DNA of 33,219 bases from contig JALOAD010000040.1 in assembly GCA_023228995.1 (NCBI GenBank), positions 1-33,219 on the forward strand, in the 5' to 3' direction. Source of the stretch: JALOAD01 sp023228995 [NCBI: Candidatus Muiribacterium halophilum] (GTDB lineage: Bacteria; Muiribacteriota; Muiribacteriia; Muiribacteriales). A program made the translations under genes and the position numbers. Below are positions 19,242-26,778 of this stretch, in pieces (position 1 is the stretch's first letter; every line of letters begins with the position of its first letter). The notes below the pieces were generated by a model. The model was not told where the DNA came from and did no database searches. It worked only from the letters and a program-made list of their open reading frames with translations.

Positions 19242-19664
19242 TTATAATTTCCTATTAACCGCTTCGTCTTCAAGCCTTAAAACAAGATCCTGAAAAACCT
19301 TATGATATAAATTAACAACATCTTCGTAAATTTCCTGTGCAATTTTTTCATTGTAAGTATGAGAACTAAGTTGTCTACTTCTAACACTTTTCATAAGATT
19401 AACACCATCTACAACAAGTCCCCTTTCAAAAGCAAGCCTGAAAGCATCTTTACTACCCTGAATATTTGATTCACCAATATTTTCATAAAAATCCTTAACA
19501 GTATTCCATGCAAGCTCATAGGTAAATTCAAAAGCTTGAATTAGCCCTTGTTTTTCAAGATTTGAAAGTTCTCTATCTTTTGCAGTATTAACTGCTTCTG
19601 AAAGATTATCAAAAGCTTTTCTGAAATTTTTTAATCTCTGCTTCCATCTAATATCTTTAGTCAA
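19242..19664 (-). CDS. HEPN-domain protein, HI0074-type partner of the MNT
   Basis: A 140-residue all-helical protein of the HI0074 / nucleotidyltransferase substrate-binding family. FEFTYELAWNTVKDF and the segment around Arg97 and His102 (RQLSSH, an Rx4H HEPN motif) fit. The HEPN Rx4-6H motif is the ribonuclease site of HEPN toxins. The start is a TTG with GGTGATG just before it; no better start is in frame. It heads the operon HEPN-MNT-recC-recB-recD under the promoter at 19709. It could be a toxin or only a substrate-binding partner; the motif favours a toxin. Confidence 0.88.
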   Translation of the reverse strand: MTKDIRWKQRLKNFRKAFDNLSEAVNTAKDRELSNLEKQGLIQAFEFTYELAWNTVKDFYENIGESNIQGSKDAFRLAFERGLVVDGVNLMKSVRSRQLSSHTYNEKIAQEIYEDVVNLYHKVFQDLVLRLEDEAVNRKL

Positions 19665-19708
19665 AACATCACCTTTTTATATTTATTTTTTAAAAATATA
19701 TCGAATTA

Positions 19709-19717
19709 ATTATACCA
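19709..19717 (-). promoter_or_regulatory. Extended -10 promoter of the HEPN-MNT-recCBD operon
   Basis: On the minus strand TGGTATAAT is a perfect extended -10 (TGnTATAAT), 45 bp before the HEPN start. The -35 region is only T-rich, which extended -10 promoters tolerate. Confidence 0.6.
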
Positions 19718-19768
19718 TAAAGTATTTATAAAAACATTACCGATCAGAGTTCGTTTAGTTTTTAATTT

Positions 19769-20614
19769 TTAACAATAATATATCTTTCTTTCCCATTCTT
19801 TACATTTTTTACCATTTACAAAAAACTGTCTTTTTATCCAATTCCCGTTTTTATCATATTGATAATAATAATTTTCATCAATATACTCAGAATTGGATTT
19901 TGTTCTTAAAATTTCTAAACATGATTTACATTTATTATTTTTTGAAAATCCTTTTTTATGATAATTTGTGCAATATAAATGACTTTTTATAAGATTAAGT
20001 TCTGGATTGTATATATTTTTTTGATAAAAAACCTGATAATCTCCCAAAAATACATCAGTAATATTTCCAGAATCATCTATTACTTCAACACAAAATTTAT
20101 GGTTATCAGTTTCAAAAAATTTGTATTTAAGATTTTTTACAATTTCGGTAGAATAGCTATCTGGATAAAATGATTTGATTATAACTTCATTATTCTTAAA
20201 ATCATAATCAGCTATGATAATTTCCTTTGTTTCATTGGAATCAGCCTTATCATAAAATTTTTCTTTAATAAGACCTAAGTTATTTCTTTTAAAATAAGTT
20301 TTTGAAATTTTAGGTTCTTCTACCAAACTATTACCAACCTGAAATCTAAAAAACATTTTTTTATTCTTCATCTTGATAATTTTACCATTTTCGTCATAAA
20401 AACATATACATGAAACCTCGTCTTCCCACTCATGTTTTACTGTTCTTTTATTTAAAACTCCGTTTTCTGAATATTCACATGATATATCATTAGAAAAATT
20501 TCCATAATTAAACAATACATTTTTTAATTTACCATCTTTAGAAAATTTAAACTTTCTTATGTCAAATAAATTTCCTTCTGCATCATACTTTTTTTCAGCA
20601 CAAATTTCCCCTAA
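19769..20614 (-). pseudogene. YD-repeat-like protein fragment, 5' end lost by frameshift
   Basis: The frame is open from 20614 to a stop at 19769 but has no good start; the first usable codon is a TTG at 20515. The protein has YDAEGN, KDGKLKN, FYDENGKII and YYQYDKNGNWIKRQFF, tyrosine-aspartate turns like those of RHS/YD or MORN-like repeats, and a CKSC pair. The preceding frame reads VEFNN and then TAG; one extra T at about 20612-20617 would give EFNNLGEICAEKKYDAEGN, so a one-base deletion is likely. The truncated upstream part runs into the leader of the oppositely oriented broken gene at 20664. Function unknown. Confidence 0.55.
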
Positions 20615-20663
20615 TTATTAAATTCAACAAAAAAGTGTATAATTAAAAAACAGAGGAATACTT

Positions 20664-20840
20664 ATGAAGAAAATTTATAAGTAATATGATGAAGAATTTA
20701 AAAATCTTGAAACATTAAATTTGTTTTCTCATAATTTCACAGATATAAATAATCAAATAGAAAAATTAAAAAGTAATAAAAATATAAAAACATTTTATAT
20801 ACAAAAATGTAAAAACATTAAAGACTATTTTTCTGTATAA
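20664..20840 (+). pseudogene. Small gene with an in-frame stop at codon 7
   Basis: GAGG precedes an ATG at 20664 that reads MKKIYK and then TAA at 20682-20684. The same frame continues with YDEEFKNLETLNLF and ends FYIQKCKNIKDYFSV before TAA at 20838-20840, 59 codons in all. The Leu/Ile/Asn spacing looks like a leucine-rich-repeat fragment. The ribosome site and the coding-like composition after the stop argue for a recently broken or truncated gene. No family was recognised. Confidence 0.45.
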
Positions 20841-21010
20841 ACATTTTGAGGTTATAATATAATTTACTTTTTTATAGATAAAAAATATTTCTTAAAAATT
20901 ATTTTACTTTATATATTAGATTAGTTAAAGTATTTATTATTATTTATATCTGATCGGCCTGATTTGTTGTAATTGGTAACCTATAAATATTAATCAAAAA
21001 AGGAGTTTAA

Positions 21011-21556
21011 ATGAACAATATCACCATCGAAGAATTCTTAGAATTAACATTTCAAAATTTGCGAAAAACATATGATACGGACAATAAATTCCAACTTTTT
21101 TTTCCAATAAAAAGAGATCAAAAACCAAGATACTCAGAACAAGAAGCTAGAGTTTGTGCTATTAAAACATGTTTTGATAAAAACATAAAATTCTCTGTTG
21201 AAACTCCTACTAAAGGAGAATATTTTTTTTCAGGAAAAGAATCAAATAAAAGAAGCGGAAGTATTGATCTTCAAGTAATTATAAAAGAAAAATATTATAA
21301 TATTGAATTTAAATTTGGAACAAATAAAGTGGATAATGAATTAGAAAAATTTAATGAAAATCCTGATAATGTAATGTTTTTTTTATTTAAAAATACAGAT
21401 AAAGGTACAATAAAAACTCTTTTAAAAAATATAACTAATTATACTTGCAAAGAAGATAAATCAAAAAACATATCGCCAAACAATCTTTTATTGGCTGTTT
21501 ATATTTTAGAAACAAATGAAAGAGCAATTGTTAAAGTTAATTCTAAAGAACATTGA
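21011..21556 (+). CDS. PD-(D/E)XK-like nuclease-fold protein, possibly shortened at the C-terminus
   Basis: 181 residues with AGGAG upstream. The middle fits a restriction-endonuclease-like core: Glu46 in a helix, Asp86 in GSIDLQVII, and Glu99-x-Lys101 in YNIEFKFG, the D...ExK pattern of PD-(D/E)XK enzymes. The C-terminal part is mixed alpha/beta. The TGA at 21554-21556 is followed in frame by 16 coding-like codons (LLENTDELIEKLNLK) up to TAA at 21605-21607, so the original protein may have been 198 residues. The core lies before the stop and may work. It stands alone among broken genes, typical of accessory DNA. Target unknown; the fold call rests on the motif spacing only. Confidence 0.6.
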   Translation: MNNITIEEFLELTFQNLRKTYDTDNKFQLFFPIKRDQKPRYSEQEARVCAIKTCFDKNIKFSVETPTKGEYFFSGKESNKRSGSIDLQVIIKEKYYNIEFKFGTNKVDNELEKFNENPDNVMFFLFKNTDKGTIKTLLKNITNYTCKEDKSKNISPNNLLLAVYILETNERAIVKVNSKEH

Positions 21557-21706
21557 TGTTTATTGGAAAATACAGATGAATTAATCGAAAAATTAAATTT
21601 AAAATAAAGATATTTCTTATGATTCATTATTTTTTATATTTTGCAACAAATCCATTTTTATTTTAGTTATATTTGTAACAATAATAGCATTCTGGAATTT
21701 TTTGAC

Positions 21707-21748
21707 TATCAATTTTTGATTGTCAATTTTTGATTGTCAATTTTCAAT
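21707..21748. repeat. Three tandem 14-bp units
   Basis: TATCAATTTTTGAT, TGTCAATTTTTGAT and TGTCAATTTTCAAT follow each other directly. This is a short tandem repeat in the gene-free stretch 21608-21969, which otherwise holds only the motif copy at 21820. Confidence 0.7.
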
Positions 21749-21819
21749 ACTTATTTCAATCTTTGTTTAGTATTATTTTTTTTCATTATTTACAGTTTAA
21801 TGTTTGCATGATTTTATAA

Positions 21820-21841
21820 GCAATTGAACCCTCTGAATAAA
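21820..21841 (-). repeat. Dispersed motif copy 4 (TTTATTCAGAGGGTTCAATT)
   Basis: On the minus strand the wider context ATTATGATTTATTCAGAGGG matches the sixA promoter copy (ATTATGATTTAATCAGAGGA at 23671) at all but two positions, including the TATGAT -10-like box. No intact gene lies downstream on this strand. Confidence 0.6.
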
Positions 21842-21969
21842 TCATAATTTTATATTTTGTTTAATATCATAGTTTTTGGTTTATGTTTAAAGAAAACATA
21901 TATAAAAACAACTTTTTATTGATTAAACAAGTTAATAACAAGCTTAAATAAAATTTATTAGGAGGTTTT

Positions 21970-22379
21970 ATGAAATTTCATGTTCATGGTGGAAAAAATG
22001 AAATTGGTGGCAATTGTATAGAAATCATAAATGAAGGTAAAAGTATTATTCTTGATGTTGGAATTCCTGTTGAAGCTAATAAGCCTCACAAAGATTATAT
22101 GCCTAATATTAAAGGTTTATATGAAAAAGATCCTAATCTTTTAGGCATATTTATTTCTCATTCTCATATAGATCATTTCGGACTTCTAAAGTATTTAAAA
22201 CAGGAAAAAATTTTATAATTGATTTATATACAGCTGAAGTTCTTAATAAAATATCAAATAAAAATATTCCAAAATTAAATATCCATTGTTCAGGACATGT
22301 TTATCAAAAAGATATTTCTAATTTAATATCTAAATTATCTCCAAAAGAAACAATTTTTGTTCATACTAATGCAAATTGA
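21970..22379 (+). pseudogene. Metallo-beta-lactamase / RNase J-like hydrolase, internally deleted
   Basis: Starts after an AGGAGG site with MKFHVHGGKNEIGGNCIEI; SIILDVGIPV and FISHSHIDHFG (HxHxDH metal site) follow. The frame stops at 22216-22218, but the next frame continues with FIIDLYTAEVLNKIS, IHCSGHV, DISNLISKLSPKETIFVHT and ends at TGA 22377-22379. These are C-terminal blocks of beta-CASP MBL proteins, so about half of the protein, between the HxHxDH loop and FIIDLYTAEVL, has been lost, with a frame change at the A6/T4 run near 22203. The metal site is incomplete and the product is surely non-functional. Confidence 0.8.
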
Positions 22380-22422
22380 GACCTCTTATTAAATGATATA
22401 ACATATAGAAGCAAATTATATA

Positions 22423-22444
22423 TTTATTCTGAGGATTCAATTAA
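22423..22444 (+). repeat. Dispersed motif copy 5 (TTTATTCTGAGGATTCAATT)
   Basis: Lies 43 bp upstream of the pncC start, just after the MBL remnant. TATATT at 22419 could be an overlapping -10 box. Confidence 0.5.
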
Positions 22445-22487
22445 TTAATTTATTTACTTTTTGTTGTTAAGAGTTTAGAATTTTGTT

Positions 22488-22988
22488 ATGAATTTATCTG
22501 AAACGATAAAAATTAAAAATAATATTGGAATTTCTGCTGAAAATGCTGTTAATTTTCTTAAAGAAAATAAACTTACTCTTTCAATTGCGGAATCGTGTAC
22601 AGGTGGAATGATTTGTTCTTCGATTGTTGATATACCTGGTTCTTCTGAGGTGTTTCTTGAAGGTTGCATTACTTATTCAAATAAAGCAAAAATCTCTAGA
22701 TTAAATGTAAATTCAAATACTTTAGAAAAATATGGTGCTGTAAGTTCTAAAACTGCTTGTGAAATGGCAGAGGGTATTGCTTTGACTTCAAACTCAAATA
22801 TTGGAATATCAACAACGGGAATTGCTGGTCCGACTGGCGGAAGTTCCAAAAAACCTGTTGGTCTTGTGTATATTGGTTTGTATTACAAAGATAAAGTGCA
22901 ATGTTTTAAATATATATTCACTGGTGATAGAAATTTAATAAGATGTATGGCAACTCTAAAAGCTTTGGATTTAATCTATAATATATAA
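22488..22988 (+). CDS. pncC: CinA-family nicotinamide-nucleotide amidohydrolase (PncC)
   Basis: A 166-residue stand-alone CinA C-terminal domain that deamidates nicotinamide mononucleotide to nicotinate mononucleotide in pyridine-nucleotide recycling. The signature LTLSIAESCTGGMICSSI carries the catalytic Ser, GSSEVFLEGCITYSNKAK follows, and GISTTGIAGPTGGSSKKPVG is the second conserved block. Length is typical of PncC without the N-terminal MoCF-like domain. The ribosome site is weak. Its stop lies three bases from the stop of the convergent next gene, so the two share a terminator region. Confidence 0.93.
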   Translation: MNLSETIKIKNNIGISAENAVNFLKENKLTLSIAESCTGGMICSSIVDIPGSSEVFLEGCITYSNKAKISRLNVNSNTLEKYGAVSSKTACEMAEGIALTSNSNIGISTTGIAGPTGGSSKKPVGLVYIGLYYKDKVQCFKYIFTGDRNLIRCMATLKALDLIYNI

Positions 22989-22991
22989 TAA

Positions 22992-23501
22992 TTAATATTT
23001 AGGATCTGGAAACGAGTTAGCCCAGCCAAGACCATCGCAACCCGGACAAACTCTTCCTGCAAAACTACCTTTTCCGTCACATTTTCCACACAAAGTCGGA
23101 TTATCGCTTAGACTATATCCATAACCATCATCTCCACATTTATCACAGCCTTTACCATTACAACTTTTACATATTACATCGGTAGAAATATAAATATCAT
23201 ATGCTGGATTCATAGTTTTTTCATCTAAACTAAAAGTTGTTATTTGTTTGTGAATAAAGTAAAAAAGTCTTTTTTTAGCAATTATTTTATTTCTGAATTG
23301 TTTTTTATCATTTAATGAATAAGAATTACCTATTATATTTTTTGTAAGTGAAATTATATCATCTATGAGTTTGTAATAAACTTTAGTGTTATTAATAATA
23401 ATTTTTCGTGCTTTTTTTTCATAATTGGATTTTATATTAGATTCTGAAAATGCTATTATAGATGATAAAATCATAAATATTAGAGTACATTTTTTAAACA
23501 T
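22992..23501 (-). CDS. Exported protein with DnaJ-type cysteine-rich zinc finger
   Basis: 169 residues with a signal peptide (MFKKCTLIFMILSSIIAFSES) and GGAGG before the start. Residues 22-105 are helical and Lys-rich. The C-terminal half has four CxxC units (CKSC, CDKC, CGKC, CPGC), the CxxCxGxG pattern of the DnaJ central zinc-binding region, but there is no J domain. Two zinc ions are expected. The protein would be extracytoplasmic, where a reducing or metal-binding role or protein interaction is possible; no function is established. Confidence 0.8.
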   Translation of the reverse strand: MFKKCTLIFMILSSIIAFSESNIKSNYEKKARKIIINNTKVYYKLIDDIISLTKNIIGNSYSLNDKKQFRNKIIAKKRLFYFIHKQITTFSLDEKTMNPAYDIYISTDVICKSCNGKGCDKCGDDGYGYSLSDNPTLCGKCDGKGSFAGRVCPGCDGLGWANSFPDPKY

Positions 23502-23648
23502 AAAAAACCTCCAGCAATTATTATTAATTATATGTGTTTTTGCATTATTTTACAAATTTTATATTATTTTTTATACTATTTCATATTACTTATATTTCTT
23601 AAATTTTTTTTGAAATTAAAAATTTACCTGAAAATTATTAATTTTAGA

Positions 23649-23677
23649 TTTACATTTATCGCTATATCCATTATGAT
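23649..23677 (+). promoter_or_regulatory. Promoter of sixA
   Basis: TTTACA (23649-23654), a 17-bp spacer and TATGAT (23672-23677) make a good sigma-70-type promoter. The dispersed motif (23677-23698) begins on the last base of the -10 box, so it would cover the transcription start. Confidence 0.6.
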
Positions 23678-23698
23678 TTAATCAGAGGATTCAATTAA
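23677..23698 (+). repeat. Dispersed motif copy 6, the reference copy (TTTAATCAGAGGATTCAATT)
   Basis: The consensus sequence itself, 17 bp before the sixA start and directly behind its -10 box. The gap 23502-23715 holds nothing else. Confidence 0.6.
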
Positions 23699-23715
23699 TA
23701 AACTTAGGAGTTTTT

Positions 23716-24165
23716 ATGAAATTATATCTTGTTCAGCATGGCGTTTATATTGAAAATGAAAATGGCGATAAAGTACTTTCTGATAATGGCAGAATTGAAA
23801 CTACAAAAGCTGCTTTACATTCTTCTGAATTTTATAATATTGATGTCGATAAGATATATACAAGCACAAAAACAAGAGCTATTCAGACTGCTGAAATTAT
23901 TGGTAAGGTTCTCGGAGATAATATTGAAATTGTTATTGACGAAACTCTTTCTCCTGATTCTAATACTACTCCTTGGAAAAGAATGATTGAAGATAGTAAC
24001 GATAATATTATGGTTGTTGGGCATTTGCCATTTCTTGCTAAACTTCTTTCAATTATATTAGTTACTGATATTGATACTGATATTTTAACTTTTAAGAATT
24101 CATGTATTGTTTGTCTTGAAAGAACTAAAAAAGGTTGGATTATCGACTGGGTCATTAAGGTTTGA
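23716..24165 (+). CDS. sixA: SixA-type phosphohistidine phosphatase
   Basis: 149 residues of the histidine phosphatase (RHG) superfamily. The N-terminal motif is LVQHG in place of LVRHG; His8 is the phospho-acceptor. TSTKTRAIQTAEII and MVVGHLPFLAKLL supply the second Arg and the second His. Short length and lack of insertions fit SixA, which dephosphorylates phosphohistidine on signalling or PTS proteins. The Arg-to-Gln change in the first motif is, to my knowledge, common in SixA-like proteins. AGGAG precedes the start. Confidence 0.88.
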   Translation: MKLYLVQHGVYIENENGDKVLSDNGRIETTKAALHSSEFYNIDVDKIYTSTKTRAIQTAEIIGKVLGDNIEIVIDETLSPDSNTTPWKRMIEDSNDNIMVVGHLPFLAKLLSIILVTDIDTDILTFKNSCIVCLERTKKGWIIDWVIKV

Positions 24166-24178
24166 GTTTTTTCAAAAC

Positions 24179-24649
24179 TTATTTTGGAAATTCAATTTTA
24201 AATACAATTTTTTTGATTTTTTTTGGAAATTTATTTATTGCACAACCCGGTTCATGTGCATCTTGTGGGAAAAATACTGCAAATTGCTCGTTTTGTAGAT
24301 AAAATTCTGATACATTAATTTGAGATTTTAAAAATTCTACATCTTTTTCTTCATTATAAATTTCAAATATAGTAAGATTTTCTTTATTGGAAAATCTGAT
24401 TTTTTCTTCTCCTGATATTATTATCTGTAAATCTATATATTTTTTGTGAACTTCAAGATTCCCATTGAGTGGACCATTGGGATTTGTTGTATATTCACTT
24501 GAAATTGCATATAACTTGTCTTTTATTATTTCGTATTTCCCTTCTAATAAGTTTTTTAGATTATTATTATCTAGAAATTTATTTATTTCATCTAAATATG
24601 GTATTGTTTCTTTATAAAGTTTTAAATTATCCATTGTATCAAATATCAT
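24179..24649 (-). CDS. YhcH/YjgK/YiaL (EbgC-like) family protein
   Basis: 156 residues of a cupin-like fold family (DUF386) that includes EbgC and the NanQ/YhcH sialic acid anomerase. GNLEVHKKYIDLQIIISGEE and AVFFPQDAHEPG hold the expected metal-binding His and Glu. The start overlaps the glycosidase stop by 11 bases with GGAG just before it, so translation is coupled. It likely interconverts anomers of the sugar released by, or fed to, the neighbouring GH13 enzyme; the exact sugar is not known. Confidence 0.88.
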   Translation of the reverse strand: MIFDTMDNLKLYKETIPYLDEINKFLDNNNLKNLLEGKYEIIKDKLYAISSEYTTNPNGPLNGNLEVHKKYIDLQIIISGEEKIRFSNKENLTIFEIYNEEKDVEFLKSQINVSEFYLQNEQFAVFFPQDAHEPGCAINKFPKKIKKIVFKIEFPK

Positions 24650-26333
24650 AATAAACTCCGTGATTATCTATTATTTTAGCACTGCAAGGTTTTATTTTAT
24701 AAAAATTTCTTGAATCTTCAAATTCTTCTAAAACATTTGATATATTCACATATGTTATAACAAATTCATCTTCTAGAAATCTTTTAATTTTTAATATATT
24801 ATCATTTATTTTTTTATATTCAAATTCACCATAATTTAAAGCTTTATATTTTTTTCTGATTTTTATTATTTTTTGATAAAATTCAAAAAGTTCATAATTT
24901 ATGGTGTTTTCTTCCTGTTTTTTAACTCCAAATATTGGATGTTTTATTTCATCTTCATATTCTATATCTTCCCATAACATTGGTTTTCTACAATCAGGGT
25001 CATTTGCTCCTTCCATGCCAACTTCATCACCATAATATATCATTGGAGCTCCTGGTGAAATAAACTGAATTACTAATAGAAGTTTTCTGATTTTTTCTAA
25101 ATTTCTTCCTATTCTTCCAATTTTATATTTATGTGAGAATTGTAATTTTGTTTTTTGGAAATGATCTGTCAAACTCAAGTCCATTCCTGCATTTAAAATT
25201 ATATTATTAAGTCTAGCAGTATCATGACTTGAGTATAAATTCTGCATAACAAGAGTATTATTGTAAGGATAACTTGAAAGCAAATTAATCTGTTTTTTTA
25301 TATAATAATCAATTCCTTTTTTATTTAATAAAAGATCAACTGCATTGTAACAAAATGGATAATTCATAAAAGCATGCATTTCATTGTTTAAAATATATTC
25401 AGGGTGTATATGCCAGATTTCTCCAATTATAAGAGCATCTTTTTTTTCATTTATAATATGTTTTGCTAAATTATTAAGAAAACCATGATTTATACAATCA
25501 ACAGCATCAAGTCTCCAGCCATCTATTCCAGAATATCCTTGTCCTGGATTCATCCATCTTGATACAATATCAAATATATATTTTTTTACAGGTTTATTAA
25601 AATCATTTTCTTCTCGAGCAAATTCAGGTAAATTTTTATGTCCAAGCCAACTTTTATATATAAAACCATCTTTATTATTTTTCTGCCAGCGTTTTATTGT
25701 ATACCAATCAAGGTATTTTGAATTTTTTTTATTTTTAATAATATCTTTGAATGCAAAAAAATCTCTTCCTGAATGATTAAAAACTCCATCTATTATAACT
25801 TTTATGCCGTTTTCATGAAAAACTTCAATAAGTTCTAAAAATTCAATATCAGCTTTTGTCCATTGCCATTCTGCTGGATTTTCTGGACTTATTTCTTTAT
25901 TAATTATTTTAAAATCACCTTGTGGATCGCTTCCAAAATAAGGGTCTATGTGATGTAAAACACTTGCATCATATTTATGATTTGAAGGTGCCATAAAAAC
26001 TGGATTAAGATATATTCCTGTAATTCCTAGTTTTTTTAAATATTGTATTGAATCTAAAATTCCTTTGAAATCTCCTCCATATCTTCTGTAATTTACAGTA
26101 TGATAAAATTTATCTGAGATTTCACTTTCCCATTTACTGCGATGAAACCATTCTTTTCCAAAAGGAGTTATTTCCCAATCTTTTATATTTTTTTTAGAAA
26201 AATAACTTAATGTAGGATTATTATGACTATAACCTTTTCTAAATCTTTCAGGAAAAATCTGATACCATATTATTTGTTTTGCCCATTCTGGAACTTTAAG
26301 ATGTGTTTTTTGATTATTTTCATTAAATTTCAT
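24639..26333 (-). CDS. GH13 alpha-glucan hydrolase, neopullulanase / cyclomaltodextrinase-like
   Basis: 564 residues from the ATG at 26333 (an upstream TTG at 26393 only reads through a leader hairpin). The (beta/alpha)8 motifs are complete: VIIDGVFNHSG (region I), GIDGWRLDAVD with the nucleophile Asp (II), ALIIGEIWH with the acid/base Glu (III) and SSHDTARL with the transition-state Asp (IV). QIIWYQIFPERF and GGDFKGI are typical of cytoplasmic maltogenic amylases and cyclodextrinases. No signal peptide, so it likely splits imported maltodextrins. The N-terminal CBM34 domain of neopullulanases is missing. It is followed by the coupled YhcH gene. Confidence 0.92.
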   Translation of the reverse strand: MKFNENNQKTHLKVPEWAKQIIWYQIFPERFRKGYSHNNPTLSYFSKKNIKDWEITPFGKEWFHRSKWESEISDKFYHTVNYRRYGGDFKGILDSIQYLKKLGITGIYLNPVFMAPSNHKYDASVLHHIDPYFGSDPQGDFKIINKEISPENPAEWQWTKADIEFLELIEVFHENGIKVIIDGVFNHSGRDFFAFKDIIKNKKNSKYLDWYTIKRWQKNNKDGFIYKSWLGHKNLPEFAREENDFNKPVKKYIFDIVSRWMNPGQGYSGIDGWRLDAVDCINHGFLNNLAKHIINEKKDALIIGEIWHIHPEYILNNEMHAFMNYPFCYNAVDLLLNKKGIDYYIKKQINLLSSYPYNNTLVMQNLYSSHDTARLNNIILNAGMDLSLTDHFQKTKLQFSHKYKIGRIGRNLEKIRKLLLVIQFISPGAPMIYYGDEVGMEGANDPDCRKPMLWEDIEYEDEIKHPIFGVKKQEENTINYELFEFYQKIIKIRKKYKALNYGEFEYKKINDNILKIKRFLEDEFVITYVNISNVLEEFEDSRNFYKIKPCSAKIIDNHGVYYDI

Positions 26334-26348
26334 ATTAAAAGTTTTGGA

Positions 26349-26404
26349 CTGAAAAGACCCTGTCTTCGTAACCCCCTCAAGCAAAAAAGACAAGACCTTT
26401 TCAG
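26349..26404 (-). promoter_or_regulatory. 18-bp leader hairpin of the GH13 gene
   Basis: On the gene's strand CTGAAAAGGTCTTGTCTT (26404 to 26387) pairs over all 18 positions with AAGACAGGGTCTTTTCAG (26366 to 26349) around a 20-base loop. Three pairs are G-U. On the opposite strand these become A-C mismatches, so the fold suits the gene's own transcript. The stem ends 15 bases before the ATG, the loop holds GAGGGGG, and no other ribosome site is near the start. It might control translation or be a REP-like insertion. Confidence 0.6.
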
Positions 26405-26605
26405 CTTATATGATTTTTCAAACTAAAAAAATCTTTAAATTTAAATAATTTCTATATATAATTCTAATTATTATCTTTGTAAAAAGCAAATCTATTTAAT
26501 AAAATAGCAAAAAAGTGATTAAAACAAATATATCTGTCAAAATTATTGTATACTGAATCTTTTTATTATCTTTTGATTAAAAAAATTAAATCCTATATTT
26601 TTTTT

Positions 26606-26716
26606 GCTTTTGTTTATAAAAACTCCACCATGATTTAATAGAATTGGAAATATATATATATCGAATTCTTGTAATTGTTTTCAGATTTTTTTTAATCTTT
26701 ATATAAAATCAAATTG
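26606..26716 (+). repeat. Dispersed 100-bp intergenic repeat, copy L1
   Basis: Begins GCTTTTGTTTATAAAAACT and continues CATGATTTAATAGAATTGG, ATTCTTGTAATTGTTTTCAG and AAAATCAAATTG, parallel to the minus-strand copy at 9964-9868. The interval 26405-26713 holds no gene. Confidence 0.55.
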
Positions 26717-26742
26717 AGAAAAAAGCCTTATTATTGTATAAT
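26714..26742 (+). promoter_or_regulatory. Promoter of the SUI1/YciH gene
   Basis: TTGAGA (26714-26719), a 17-bp spacer and TATAAT (26737-26742). The transcript would start near 26749, which rules out a start codon at 26734 for the gene that follows. Confidence 0.75.
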
Positions 26743-26778
26743 ATAAAAAGAATTTTGAAATTATATAGGAGTAAATTC

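Noticed and set aside
21707-21748. Tandem 14-bp units as a CRISPR array
   Set aside because: Units abut without spacers and no cas gene is present.
26334-26393. N-terminal extension of the GH13 protein from a TTG at 26393
   Set aside because: The 20 extra codons are made of the hairpin arm and loop, do not resemble GH13 N-termini, and a normal ATG follows.
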